NCBI GenBank assembly: GCA_027315005.1
Contig: DAHUZT010000049.1
Coordinates: 1-58,240 of the forward strand
Origin: Acidimicrobiaceae bacterium
GTDB lineage: Bacteria; Actinomycetota; Acidimicrobiia; Acidimicrobiales; RAAP-2
Direction: 5' to 3'
Length of the DNA stretch: 58,240 nt
Shown in pieces: positions 47,344 through 56,392 of the stretch; positions within the stretch are counted from its first letter, which is position 1; the number at the start of each line of letters is the position of its first letter. Position numbers and translations under genes: made by a program. The notes under the pieces were generated by a model. The model saw only the letters and a program-made list of their open reading frames with translations, ran no database searches and was not told the origin of the DNA.

Positions 47344-48520
47344 CGAGACCGCGCCTCCCGCCGCCTCCGCCGCCTCCGCCGCCGAGCAGTCCGGCCGCTC
47401 CCCCACCCTTCTTCTTGACGCCGGTGGGGCTCGGAACCGCCGCTCGGGAACTGGCGAGGACGACGGAGGTGCCTGCACTCAACCCGGAGGTGACCGCGGT
47501 GCGGATGGGGTCACTCGGACCGAGCTGGACAACCTGCCGAGTCGGCTTGCCCTGGTCGAGCACAAACACGAAGTTTCTCGCGCCGACGGTGTGCACCGAA
47601 CTGGTGGGCACGGTCAGAACCCCCGTCGCCTGGCTGACCACGATGCTGACTTGCGCACTGGCCCCAGCAAAGAGCCCAGGAGGATTGCCGCTGACGGCGA
47701 TGTCGACGGGGAACACGACGACACCTTGGGTCGTCGCTCCTTGCGGTGCGACCGAGGAGACCTGGCCGGCAAGGGATCCACTTGCGCCCGCTGGGGTGAT
47801 GAGCGCCGACTGGCCAGGATGCACCTGCGCCACCTGGGTGTCGGCCACCTGGGCCGAGACGAGAAAGCCCTGCGAACCGTTGACGACGATCGCCCCACTC
47901 GGACCGTTGGCAGATGCAGCGCCAGCGGCTCCTCCTGCCCCCCCGCTTGCCCCCCCGCTATTGGCAACCGCCTGACCGGGCACGATACTGACCGACGCCA
48001 CGACCCCGCTACCCGGTGCGACGATACTTGCGGCGTTGAGTTGCTGTTGGGCCGAGGCGACCGCGGCGTTCGCGCCAGCGATCGCCGCCTGGTCAGCCGC
48101 GAGCGTGCTCGGGAGTGGGGGAGTCGGACCCGAGGAGTCTTGGTTCAGCTTGTCCTGGGCGCCCTGGAGGGTCGCCTGGGCCTGGTCGAGCTGGTAGGTA
48201 AGGGGCGTCGTGTTGAGTTGCGCAAGGACCTGGCCGGCTACGACCTGTTGGCCCGGGGTGACGCTCACGGTGGCGACGATCCCAGGACCACCGAAGTTCA
48301 GCCCCCAAACGGTCGTCGGCTCGATCGTCCCCGAGACCTCGACTGTCGTCGTGACCGAGCCGATCCGTGCCGTGGCAAGGACATAGCGCCCCGCACCGGA
48401 ACCACCTAGACCGACCACGAGTGCAACCACGACCACTCCGGTGAGGACAATTGCGGTGAGCGAAAAGAGCAACCGGTTCTTCGATGTGATCGAGGGTGTC
48501 CGTCGCGTGGTGGGGGTCAC
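47336..48520 (-). CDS. HlyD/MacA-type periplasmic adaptor protein
   Basis: The 394-residue protein has one membrane segment (about 17-38), a lipoyl-like pair of half motifs (GIVATVSVTPGQQVVAGQVLAQL and VVASVSIVPGQAV), a short helical hairpin rich in Ala/Gln, and a beta-barrel region with VFVLDQGKPTRQVVQLG. It ends with a Gly-rich tail (GGGGGGGGGRRG). The adaptor type fits an ABC exporter of the MacAB kind even in a monoderm. It is transcribed from a GTG start 150 bases after the histidine kinase gene. Confidence 0.88.
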   Translation of the reverse strand: MTPTTRRTPSITSKNRLLFSLTAIVLTGVVVVALVVGLGGSGAGRYVLATARIGSVTTTVEVSGTIEPTTVWGLNFGGPGIVATVSVTPGQQVVAGQVLAQLNTTPLTYQLDQAQATLQGAQDKLNQDSSGPTPPLPSTLAADQAAIAGANAAVASAQQQLNAASIVAPGSGVVASVSIVPGQAVANSGGASGGAGGAAGAASANGPSGAIVVNGSQGFLVSAQVADTQVAQVHPGQSALITPAGASGSLAGQVSSVAPQGATTQGVVVFPVDIAVSGNPPGLFAGASAQVSIVVSQATGVLTVPTSSVHTVGARNFVFVLDQGKPTRQVVQLGPSDPIRTAVTSGLSAGTSVVLASSRAAVPSPTGVKKKGGGAAGLLGGGGGGGGGRRGLGG

Positions 48521-48670
48521 GTCGCCTCTCGTCGAATGGTCTTCAGATCTCGAGGGAACCGGTCTTCACGCAGCACCCGACCATCATGAACGGTGAATTC
48601 TGTGAAGAACATGAGAACTGAGCCGGTGAGACCCTGGAGGACCTGTGGATAACTCTGGACCCCGGATTCC

Positions 48671-50110
48671 TCAGTCTTTCCCTGCCGTCCCGATGTTCCC
48701 ACGAGGCCGACCCCCGGGCTGTGGGAGAACGATCCTCACCCTCGCTCCACCGGCGCGGCCGTTCACCGCTTCCACCCTCCCTCCGTGGGCTTCTGCGATC
48801 GATCTGACGACGGCCAGTCCCAGCCCCGCACCTCCGGTGCTCCGGTCGCGCGATCCAGCCGGCCGAGCGAAGCGGTCGAAGGCATGGGGAATGAACCCGG
48901 GTGCGAACCCCGGACCTTCGTCTCTGACCTCGAGCACAATTTCGTCGGCCTCATCTGTGATTGTGGTCCTGATCTCGACGATGGAGCCTGGCGGAGCCAT
49001 TCGAAGTGCATTGTCGAGAAGGTTGTCTATGGCCTGACGCAGCCGGAGCGCATCGCCGACGACCGTCTCCGTCCCGGCGCCGATCTGGATGGACAGCCGA
49101 ACATCTCGTTCGATCGCGCGTGATTCCCGGAAGGCAACCGCTGCCTCGAGCACCTCGGAAGTGGCGAAGGGCTCGACGGCAAGAGCCAGGCGTCCTTCGT
49201 CTACCGTGGCGAGCAGGAGGAGGTCTTGTGCCAAATGGCTGACGCGATCCGTCTCTTCCTTCGCCCTGCGCACAGCCTGCACGAGCTCATCTGGTGATCT
49301 TCCAGGTCGTCCCGCCATCTCCAACTCGCCGCTCAGTACCGCGAGCGGTGTACGGAGCTCGTGACCGGCATCCGCGATGAAGGAACGCTGGCGTGCGAGC
49401 GTTCCTTGGTGACGGGCGAGCAGATCATCCATCGTCCTGGCAAGGGCCGCGAGCTCGTCCGATGTATCGGGCACGTCGAGCCGAGCAGTGAGATCGTGCT
49501 CGGAGATCTCAGCCGTCCGCCGCCGCAACCTCTCCACAGGAGCGAGGGCTGCTCCTGCCAGGAGCCAGGCTCCCGCAGTCGCGATCACGACGGCGACGCC
49601 CCCGGCGATGATGATGTCGAGCTCCACTTCGCGAACGGCCTCTTGGTTGGATGCCGAGGAAAGACCAATCGCAAGGTCCCAACCTGGCATCCCGCCAATT
49701 TGCGAGACGAACACCCTGATCGGATCCGGAGGAGACCCGATGGCGAGGTTGAGATACCCGCTGTGGTGCAACGCGGCAATCAACCTCGTTCTGGGGATCA
49801 GGTGCTCGACGGTCGCTCCGAAGCCGACCGATACGCCATGTGGGCCAAAGACCTGGAGTGCCGCGGCTCCTCGACGCTTGTCCAGTCGTTGCAAGTCGAT
49901 CGGGTGTGATCCCAATGATGTCGGCGCGATCCCGTGCTGGTTGTCGACGGTGAGTGCCGAAGAGATGACCCGGGCCTTGCGAGCGAGGTGGCCGTCAAGG
50001 GTCTCGTTGAGGCCTCGAGACAGAAACCACACCCCGATGAAACCACCGACGACGAAGAGCGCCAGGCTTGCTGCACCAACGACGAGCGCCAGTCGCATCC
50101 GGATTGGCAT
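48671..50110 (-). CDS. Sensor histidine kinase
   Basis: The 479-residue protein has two membrane segments (about 8-30 and 168-188) bounding an extracytoplasmic domain, then HAMP, a HisKA domain with phospho-acceptor H250 in DAGHELRTPLAVLSGEL, and an ATPase domain with N-box LRQAIDNLLDNAL, VRDEGPGFAPGF and GGAGLGLAVV. It signals to the adjacent response regulator, whose stop overlaps its ATG as TGATG. The neighbouring MacAB-like genes suggest it senses an envelope or drug stress. Confidence 0.95.
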   Translation of the reverse strand: MPIRMRLALVVGAASLALFVVGGFIGVWFLSRGLNETLDGHLARKARVISSALTVDNQHGIAPTSLGSHPIDLQRLDKRRGAAALQVFGPHGVSVGFGATVEHLIPRTRLIAALHHSGYLNLAIGSPPDPIRVFVSQIGGMPGWDLAIGLSSASNQEAVREVELDIIIAGGVAVVIATAGAWLLAGAALAPVERLRRRTAEISEHDLTARLDVPDTSDELAALARTMDDLLARHQGTLARQRSFIADAGHELRTPLAVLSGELEMAGRPGRSPDELVQAVRRAKEETDRVSHLAQDLLLLATVDEGRLALAVEPFATSEVLEAAVAFRESRAIERDVRLSIQIGAGTETVVGDALRLRQAIDNLLDNALRMAPPGSIVEIRTTITDEADEIVLEVRDEGPGFAPGFIPHAFDRFARPAGSRDRSTGGAGLGLAVVRSIAEAHGGRVEAVNGRAGGARVRIVLPQPGGRPRGNIGTAGKD

Positions 50111-50859
50111 CAGCGAGACGATCGCCGTGCGGCGGAAGAGCCATCTCCTGGTTTCGCCGGACCGGACGAGTCTTCGAATGCCCGATCATTCGAAAGTCGC
50201 AAGCGGTAGCCCACTCCTCGAACCGTCTCGAGATCGTTGCGGCCAAAAGGTCGATCGATCTTTCGGCGGAGGTACGCCACATACTGGTCGATGACGTTAG
50301 AACTTCCCTCGAACGCGAAATCCCAGATCTGCTCGAGGATCCTGGTACGTGTCAGAACGACGCCAGGATTGCGGAGGAACAGCTCCAGCATGGCAAACTC
50401 CCTCGGCGTCAAGTCGAGTACGCACCCGCATCGGCTCGCACAGTGGGCGGCCGGATCGAGCTCCAAATCGCCTACACGGAGAACGACCGGACGTTCGCCC
50501 GTAGCTCGCCGTATGAGGGAACGGAGACGGGCGGCAAGTTCGGCAAGGCTGAACGGCTTGACGAGATAATCGTCGGCGCCGGAATCGAGGCCCCGGATCC
50601 TGTTCGAGACATCGTCGAGAGCCGTCAACATCAATACCGGGCTCCATCGCTGGGCAATGCGCAGACGCCTGCACACCTCGAACCCGTCGATCTCGGGAAG
50701 CATCACATCGAGTACGATGGCCGCGTAGTCCCACTCGGTTGCATACCAGACCGCCTCGCCGCCGCCAGGTGCGTGGTCGACGACATAACCCTCTTCCTCC
50801 AACGACCGACGGAGTAGGGCTGCCATTGCCGGGTCGTCTTCTGCGACGAGGATTCGCAC
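50110..50859 (-). CDS. OmpR-family response regulator
   Basis: The 249-residue protein has a receiver domain with phospho-acceptor D51 (LDVMLPEIDGFE), the switch TALDD and the lysine in DYLVKPFSL, and an OmpR/PhoB winged helix with LTPREFAMLELFLRNPGVVLTR and FEGSSNVIDQYVAYLRRKI. It partners with the downstream histidine kinase. I chose the GTG at 50859, where the receiver begins; the frame is open further upstream without resemblance. The last 20 residues are Ser/Arg-rich. Confidence 0.95.
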   Translation of the reverse strand: MRILVAEDDPAMAALLRRSLEEEGYVVDHAPGGGEAVWYATEWDYAAIVLDVMLPEIDGFEVCRRLRIAQRWSPVLMLTALDDVSNRIRGLDSGADDYLVKPFSLAELAARLRSLIRRATGERPVVLRVGDLELDPAAHCASRCGCVLDLTPREFAMLELFLRNPGVVLTRTRILEQIWDFAFEGSSNVIDQYVAYLRRKIDRPFGRNDLETVRGVGYRLRLSNDRAFEDSSGPAKPGDGSSAARRSSR

Positions 50860-51011
50860 GGGAGCGAGCTTAGGTTCGCAACATGTCAAGAACGTGTGAG
50901 AAACCCATACCGCCGATCCGTCGGTCGGTGGGTCGCCGGGCGGGCGCCGCATGGCACCTCGAAGCGGTCCCTCCCTCGAACGCCGATCGATCCCTGGGGG
51001 CCCGGCACGAC

Positions 51012-51815
51012 TCAGTCCTTGTGCGGAGCCCAGCGCCAGCGACGAGCGGCGACGAACACCGCCGCCATCCCCCAGACGGCGAGGATCAAGATGTCGTGCC
51101 AGTCCCAGGCCGACGCGCCCCGCCGGGTATCGAACGGAGCAAAGGTCGCGAGCATCAGGTGGCGGATGGGGAAGTACCCCGAGATGGTGGCCAGGGTCGA
51201 ACCCGCCTTGAGCGGGTACCACAACCCCGACAGAAACAGCAGCACGAAGAAGACCACGCTTACGATGGGGCCACCCGAATCCTGGTTGGGGATCAGGGTG
51301 CTAGTGGCGATCCCGAGCGCGGTGAAGCAGATCACCCCGATGATGACCGCGACGACAAGGGCGGCGATGTTCTGCGGCAACACGACGTCGTAGGCGAACT
51401 TGCCGACGAGCAAGAGGAGCGCGACCTGGGCCACGGAGACCACCAGGGCGCTTCCGGTCACGCCGGCAAGTATCACCCAGGTGGGCAACGGCGAGAGCCG
51501 CATCCGTTTCAACAGACCGGTCTCGCGGCGGATCACGAGCGCCACGGCCAGGGTATTGAAGCAGGTCGACATCACCCCATAGGCGACGAAGCCGGGCACA
51601 TAGTACTGGATGGCGCGGATGCCTCCGAGGGACCCGACGTGCGACCTGCCCCCGGTGGCACCCAGGAGCACCAGGAAGATGACGCTGAAACCGACCGTGA
51701 AGATCGCAGCCACCGGGTTGAGCCAGAAGCTGAGCTGCTCATAGTAGACCTGCCTGCCGACGAGGCGTAGGTCGCGCACCCCCCGGAAGTTGCCATGGAC
51801 AACGAACGCACTCAT
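51012..51815 (-). CDS. ABC-2-type permease
   Basis: The 267-residue protein has six hydrophobic segments and the ABC-2 signature region (LVIRRETGLLKRMRLSPLPTWVILAG). It follows the ATPase gene with a 4-base overlap, so the pair forms an export system for a drug, lipid or polysaccharide. The sequence LSGLWYPLKAGSTLATISGYFPIRHL near 206-231 is typical of the family. It is the last gene of the YceI-ATPase-permease set. Confidence 0.9.
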   Translation of the reverse strand: MSAFVVHGNFRGVRDLRLVGRQVYYEQLSFWLNPVAAIFTVGFSVIFLVLLGATGGRSHVGSLGGIRAIQYYVPGFVAYGVMSTCFNTLAVALVIRRETGLLKRMRLSPLPTWVILAGVTGSALVVSVAQVALLLLVGKFAYDVVLPQNIAALVVAVIIGVICFTALGIATSTLIPNQDSGGPIVSVVFFVLLFLSGLWYPLKAGSTLATISGYFPIRHLMLATFAPFDTRRGASAWDWHDILILAVWGMAAVFVAARRWRWAPHKD

Positions 51816-52747
51816 GCTGGGTCCCGGGCGTCAGGTCCGGCGGCGTCGCCCACCAGCCGGAGGTAGGCGTCCTCGAGGGTCAGCCGCTCGACCGTCAGGT
51901 TCACCAGAGCCACCTGGTGGTCGAGTGCCCAGCTGGTGAGCGTGGCGAGCACGGCGATCTCCCGGTCGGTGCTGATCTCGATCACCCCGTCGTCCGAGCG
52001 TTCGACCGCCACCGGCAACGCATCGGCAGACGTCCCCGGCGGCAGCCGGAACCGTATCCGGCACGTCCCGCGGTCCCGGCCGCCGAGTGTCTCGGGCGTC
52101 CCGTCGGCGACGATCCGTCCCCCGGTGATCACCGCCACTCGCGAGGCCAATGCTTCGGCTTCATCGAGGTAGTGGGTGGTGAGGATCACCGTCGTCCCCC
52201 GCTCGGCGAAGGAACCGATCAGCTCCCAGGCCTGCCGACGGGCGGAGGGATCGAAGCCCGTGGTCGGCTCGTCGAGGATCAGCAGGTCAGGATCCCCGAT
52301 GATCCCGAGGGCGAGGTCGAGACGGCGCTGCTGGCCACCCGAGAGGGTCTTGACCCGCTTTTGGGCCTTGTCCTCGAGCCCGACCAGGTGCAGCACCTCG
52401 TCGACCGGACGGGGTCGGGGGAAGAAGCCGGCGTGGCGATCGAGGACCCGCCTTACCGACAGGAATGGCTCGACGGCAAGCTCTTGGAGAACCACACCCA
52501 TCTGCTCCCGCAGCTGCCTGCTGGTCGCCTTGTCCGCCGGGTCGAAGCCGAGGACCTCGACCCGCCCGGTGTCGCGGGTACGGAAGCCCTCCAGGATCTC
52601 GATGGTCGTCGTCTTGCCGGCACCGTTGGGTCCGAGGAGGGCGAATACCTCACCCCGTGCGACCTCGAAACTCACACCATCGAGGGCGTGCAACTGACCG
52701 TAGGACTTGGCCAGGCCCTCGACGACCACGGCGGAGTCTCCTCTCAT
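51812..52747 (-). CDS. DrrA-type ABC exporter ATPase
   Basis: The 311-residue ATPase has Walker A GPNGAGKTT, Q-loop VLQELAVEPFL, signature LSGGQQRRLDLAL, Walker B LLILDEPTTGF and switch LTTHYLDEAEAL, then a C-terminal extension of the CcmA/DrrA type. It would drive the adjacent ABC-2 permease in drug or lipid export. It overlaps the YceI stop by 4 bases and the permease start by 4 bases. Confidence 0.94.
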   Translation of the reverse strand: MRGDSAVVVEGLAKSYGQLHALDGVSFEVARGEVFALLGPNGAGKTTTIEILEGFRTRDTGRVEVLGFDPADKATSRQLREQMGVVLQELAVEPFLSVRRVLDRHAGFFPRPRPVDEVLHLVGLEDKAQKRVKTLSGGQQRRLDLALGIIGDPDLLILDEPTTGFDPSARRQAWELIGSFAERGTTVILTTHYLDEAEALASRVAVITGGRIVADGTPETLGGRDRGTCRIRFRLPPGTSADALPVAVERSDDGVIEISTDREIAVLATLTSWALDHQVALVNLTVERLTLEDAYLRLVGDAAGPDARDPA

Positions 52748-53274
52748 GACCGGTGCAAGGTCACGTCGATCGACAGTCGGACCCGCCGACCGACCATGCC
52801 CTTCTTATTGGTCACGCCCAAGTCGGTCCTGTCGAGCTCGCCGGAGATCCGACCCTTCACGACGTCGCCGTCGATAGTGAACTCCTCCACCCGAAGCGTG
52901 GTGGGCACTTCCGCACCATGGGCACCAACGACTCCCTGAAGGGCCCACCCCTCACCATCTTCCTGTATGGAGCGGCTCGCGAAGGTCATCGTCGGGTAGC
53001 GAGCGGCGTCGAGCAGTGTCGGCGAGAGAACGTCCCGATCGCGGGTGGCATTCCCCGAGTCGTAGCTCGCAGCGTCGACGGCCACGTCGACGGTCGTCGT
53101 GCTCGGGTCGGCTCCTACGGTGAGGGTGCCCGAGGAGACCTTGAACTGACCACGAACGCCCAGTAGCCCGAACATCGCCCTCACCTCGGCGACGACTCCA
53201 CTCCTCTCCGTGTCGATGCGGTAGCTGCCGGGCGGCGGAATGGAAGGGGCGCTCGGGTGGGGTTCGTGTGCCAT
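52744..53274 (-). CDS. YceI-family protein
   Basis: The 176-residue protein is a lipocalin-like YceI domain: GSYRIDTERSGVVAEVRAMFGLLGVRG near 16-42, KVSSGTLTVGAD, VAVDAASYDSGNATRDRDVLSPTLLD, and the late VTLHRS. YceI proteins bind long isoprenoid or fatty-acid-type chains and are often secreted, but no signal peptide is visible here. It begins the operon with the ABC-2 system, with a 4-base overlap to the ATPase. Confidence 0.92.
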   Translation of the reverse strand: MAHEPHPSAPSIPPPGSYRIDTERSGVVAEVRAMFGLLGVRGQFKVSSGTLTVGADPSTTTVDVAVDAASYDSGNATRDRDVLSPTLLDAARYPTMTFASRSIQEDGEGWALQGVVGAHGAEVPTTLRVEEFTIDGDVVKGRISGELDRTDLGVTNKKGMVGRRVRLSIDVTLHRS

Positions 53275-53610
53275 GGTTCTCTGTGCTCCTCGGAGTCGGT
53301 CACTCGGGCAACTGTCTGCGGGCTCTCCCGGGGCGGCTCAATTCCGGGTCCTCGGGGACGGCCATGGTGGGCCGAGCATCCGGTAGCGTCCGGCGGAGTG
53401 AACCTACACGCTGTTCACGCCTGCAGTACGACGAACGTGACAGGGTGGAGCGCTCCAGCGCATGCTAGGAGGACCCATCGCAAGCGCATGGGCGATGATG
53501 ACCCGCGGCGACCTCGAGGCGCTCGGTCGAGGCACCGGCTTCGGAGCTCTTGACGCCTCGCACCGCTGCAGCCAAGCTCCTTGGCCAGGTAGCTACGATC
53601 ACGATTCCCC
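53275..53610. other. Gene-free stretch
   Basis: Upstream of the YceI start and before the broken hydrolase, these 336 bases carry no recognised gene. A 50-codon plus-strand frame (53462-53614, with AGGAGG-like bases nearby but no resemblance) overlaps the start of the hydrolase remnant. It presumably contains the YceI promoter. Confidence 0.5.
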
Positions 53611-53887
53611 ATGAACACCACCCGGTTCCTCGACGTCCCCGACGGACACCTCGCATACGACGACACCGGGGAAGGCCCCTGTTGGTGGACACTCCGGCCA
53701 TGCTCGACCTGCGGTCCGAATTGCACTTCTGTCACCCCACCGCTCGTCGAAGTGGGCTTCCGGGTCGCCACTATCGACCTGCAAGGCATGGGCGAGACCA
53801 GTACCACAGGGCCGGACGACAAGAGCATCCCGTTTGCACACGATCTGATGGTCTTCACCCGCCATCTCGACGGTCGCCCGGCCATCC
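53611..53887 (+). pseudogene. Broken alpha/beta hydrolase (N-terminal remnant)
   Basis: The frame starts like an alpha/beta hydrolase (FLDVPDGHLAYDDTGEGP). The next expected strand (VDTPAMLDLRSELHF) is in another frame, and the one after (VEVGFRVATIDLQGMGETST, then FTRHLDGRPAIL) is back in the first. At least two frameshifts (near 53675 and 53730) thus break it, and the nucleophile elbow and everything downstream are absent. At about 53887 the sequence switches to a TetR regulator. The gene is dead, apparently by deletion. Confidence 0.75.
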
Positions 53888-54375
53888 TCTTGCCTCCCTC
53901 TACAAGCACGTGGAGAGCCGGTCGGCCCTTCGCCATCGGATCGCCATAGTGGCCATGGCCGAGATGGGCGAAGCGATCAGGGACGCCGCCGTAGGAAAGG
54001 CAGGGTCCGAAGCACTCACTGCGCTCGCAAAGACAACCGAGGGCTACGTCGCATCCCACCCCCGCCGGTATTCATCGACGATCTCTAACGAGATCACCGG
54101 CCCCGAAGACCCGCTGTTCCACTCCAGCACCAGGATGAATGGCACCGACGGAGCGGTACTTGTTGGTTACGGCATCGCCGAGAGCCAGATGGTCCACGCC
54201 ATCCGCACCATCCGCTGCAGTCTCCACGGGTATATCGCCTTACAATCCGCCAACGCTTTTCAGTGGGGTGGAGGCCGACCCCGAGGAGACTCTCGCATGG
54301 ATGACGGGATTGATCGACCGCTGGATGCGAAGCGTTACCGGAGGAATCGACACGAGGTCGAGGGAGCCGGAATGA
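53888..54375 (+). pseudogene. Decapitated TetR-family regulator (C-terminal remnant)
   Basis: ASLYKHVESRSALRHRIAIVAM corresponds to the end of a TetR helix-turn-helix (YKHV is the recognition-helix end), followed by a TetR C-terminal domain (ALTALAKTTEGYVASHP, then SQMVHAIRTIRCSLHGYIALQSANAFQW). The first about 40 residues of the DNA-binding domain are missing, replaced by the hydrolase remnant. A further frameshift near 54262 moves the end into another frame (EADPEETLAWMTGLIDRWM), which stops at 54375. The stop overlaps the start of DUF1697 as ATGA. Confidence 0.75.
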
Positions 54376-54893
54376 TCCGCCAAGTGGCACTGCTCCGCGG
54401 AATCAACGTCGGAGGAAAGAACACCGTACCGATGGCGGCACTTCGTGACCTATTCGTGTCACTCGGTCATGACGACGTGGCCACGCTTCTCCAGAGCGGA
54501 AACGTCGTCTTCACCGGTTCGGGACATGCAGTACCGGGAGACCTGGAAGCAGCCATCTCGGAGCAGTTCGCCATCACCTGCAGGGTCATCGTCGTCAGTC
54601 GAGACGAGCTCGAACAGGTGGTGGCCGACAACCCCTTCGCCGAGTACCAACCGACCACAGTGCACGTCGGATTCGTCGGGGCACCACCGGACCAACAGTC
54701 CGTCACCACCATCGACGCCGGTTCATTCGCTCCCGAGGAGCTCGTCCCAGGCGATCGCCACCTGTACCTTCACCTCCCCGGCGGCATGGGACGGGCGAGG
54801 ATGCCCTCCCAACTCGAACGCCGGCTTGGCGTGCCGATCACCTTCCGCAACTGGACCACGGTCACCAGGCTGGCTGATCGCGCGTGCGGGTGA
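54372..54893 (+). CDS. DUF1697 protein
   Basis: The 173-residue protein matches DUF1697: QVALLRGINVGGKNTVPMAALRDLF near the start, LLQSGNVVFTG, VVSRDELEQVVADNPFAE, RHLYLHLPGGMGRARM and RNWTTVTRLADRA at the end. The function of the family is unknown. It is intact although its upstream neighbours are broken. The start has GGGAG upstream and overlaps the TetR remnant stop by 4 bases. Confidence 0.92.
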   Translation: MIRQVALLRGINVGGKNTVPMAALRDLFVSLGHDDVATLLQSGNVVFTGSGHAVPGDLEAAISEQFAITCRVIVVSRDELEQVVADNPFAEYQPTTVHVGFVGAPPDQQSVTTIDAGSFAPEELVPGDRHLYLHLPGGMGRARMPSQLERRLGVPITFRNWTTVTRLADRACG

Positions 54894-54972
54894 CGGCACG
54901 CGCCGCCCAGCTCCCCTGCAGCTGTTGCCGGCCGCCGTAGCCGTTGGGGATCGATCTCGCGTCCGGCGTGCG

Positions 54973-55745
54973 TCAGCGGCTCCTGGACGGGGACGGGGAC
55001 GTCTTGCCACCAACCACCTCCGCGCCATCAGGCCATTGCCACTTGGTGGCCTTCGTGTCGGTGGCCTTCGTGTCGGTGGCCCCGATCGCCAGGATCAAGC
55101 GTTTGGTGTCAGTGCCGCATGCAGCCGAGAAGCCTCCGATCCGCCCACCGGCGGCAAGCCCCCGGTGACAGGGCACCACGATGGCAGACGGGTTGCGACC
55201 GAGGGCCTGTCCCACGGCCCGCGCCGAACCCGGCCGGCACAGCCGTTCGGCCAGCTCACCATGGGAGATGGTGATCCTGGGCGGTCTGGAGCGAGCTGCC
55301 TCATAGACCTGCCGCCGAAAGGCAGACAGCCCGTCCATGTCGAGCGGATCCACGAGAGATCCGAACAGTCCCCTCCCAGGTGACTGGAGATGGCGGCGAT
55401 GACCCGCTGCACGGACTCCGGTGGCTCGGACGCTACTGCGCCCGGATGGCTCAGGACGGTGCGACGGCCTGTCTGCGCCACTGATGACTCGGGAAGATGG
55501 ATGCCGAATACGGCAACGTTGTTCCACACGATGGCGCATCGCCCGATCCGCGTCTCGAACAGGGTGTACTCGGTACCTGCCACGGTGGCGAGCCGTTCGC
55601 ACTCTTCTCGTCCAACAGCCTCCGGCAGCAACACCGAACTCGCCTTCTTCCCGATGGAGAAGCGTGGTCCAACGGATCCTCCCTCATCGAGGTCGGATTT
55701 GTCAGCGCACACAGGTGCACACTCACGTGTCTCCTCCTTTGACAT
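54973..55745 (-). pseudogene. ogt: Frameshifted methylated-DNA-protein-cysteine methyltransferase (ogt)
   Basis: Ogt/MGMT repairs O6-alkylguanine. The N-terminal part (YTLFETRIGRCAIVWNN, VFGIHLPESS, PPESVQRVIAAISSHLGGD) is in one frame. The catalytic part (MDGLSAFRRQVYEAARS, SARAVGQALGRN, VPCHRGLAAGGRIGGFSA with the active-site PCHR) is in another. The break is at about 55347, where restoring one c in ggatcc would give SWIPLDMDGL, so a single-base deletion or sequencing error is likely. A 15-bp repeat follows in the 3' end. The start is uncertain; an ATG at 55745 begins the last open segment. Confidence 0.75.
55045..55080. repeat. 15-bp tandem repeat in the 3' end of the ogt remnant
   Basis: Two copies of ggtggccttcgtgtc plus six further bases. 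It encodes repeated ATDTK on the minus strand in the C-terminal tail after the ogt catalytic domain. Confidence 0.85.
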
Positions 55746-56260
55746 GGAATACCGGCCTGCAACCCGGTCAACGGCGGTCGCCGGCTCGGCCGCGGGAATC
55801 TCGGCGGGCCACGCCCGTCCGACCATCTCGGGCCCATCGGCGATCGGGATGAACGCCACCACCTGACCGACGTCGTCCTCGAATAACTCGCTCCGAAAGA
55901 GCCTGCCGTCGGGCCCGGTCGAGATGGCATTCGCGGAGCGAAGCGTACGGTGGAGCTCGTCGAAGGCCTCATTCCACCACGTTGCGACATCGTTCATGGA
56001 GATCGGCTCGGAGATCACCAACGCGGCGGTCGCACCCGCCGCCCGGTATTCCACGCTGATCGGCATGTCCGGCACGTGGAGGGCTCCTTTCACCTGTTCG
56101 AGGCGCATCCCGAGATCGCGGACCCTGCGGATGACCTGACCGATTGGCACCTGGGCAGCCCGTCGATATCGTCGAAGCGACGGCCGAGCATGGCCACAGC
56201 CCTACCATGCTCGGCCCGGAAGCTCTCGCCGATCTCAAAATGCTGGAGTGCCGCCACCTG
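55746..56260 (-). pseudogene. Broken MerR regulator with GyrI-like effector domain
   Basis: On the minus strand a MerR-like dimerisation helix (PIGQVIRRVRDLGMRLEQVKGAL) is followed by a GyrI-like domain (ISVEYRAAGATAALVI, WWNEAFDELHRTL, GPDGRLFRSELFEDDVGQVVAFIPI). A weak HTH remnant (LQHFEIG, then RAEHG and RRFDDIDGLPR) is in another frame upstream, implying a frameshift near 56150. The C-terminal third of the GyrI-like domain is missing and the frame runs directly into the ogt remnant. The gene is non-functional. Confidence 0.65.
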
Positions 56261-56392
56261 AGGCGCGGTCCTCACTCTCAGCGATGAAATGCGGACGACA
56301 CCGGGACAACAGCTTTTCGTTCGCCGTGAGCGCGTCAGCCGTTTGAACGAAGGGACACCCGCCGCGGCTCGAAGCATGCGGGCGGCAGGCAC

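Noticed and set aside
53462-53614. 50-codon plus-strand frame before the hydrolase remnant
   Set aside because: No resemblance and overlap with the hydrolase start; kept within the gene-free stretch.
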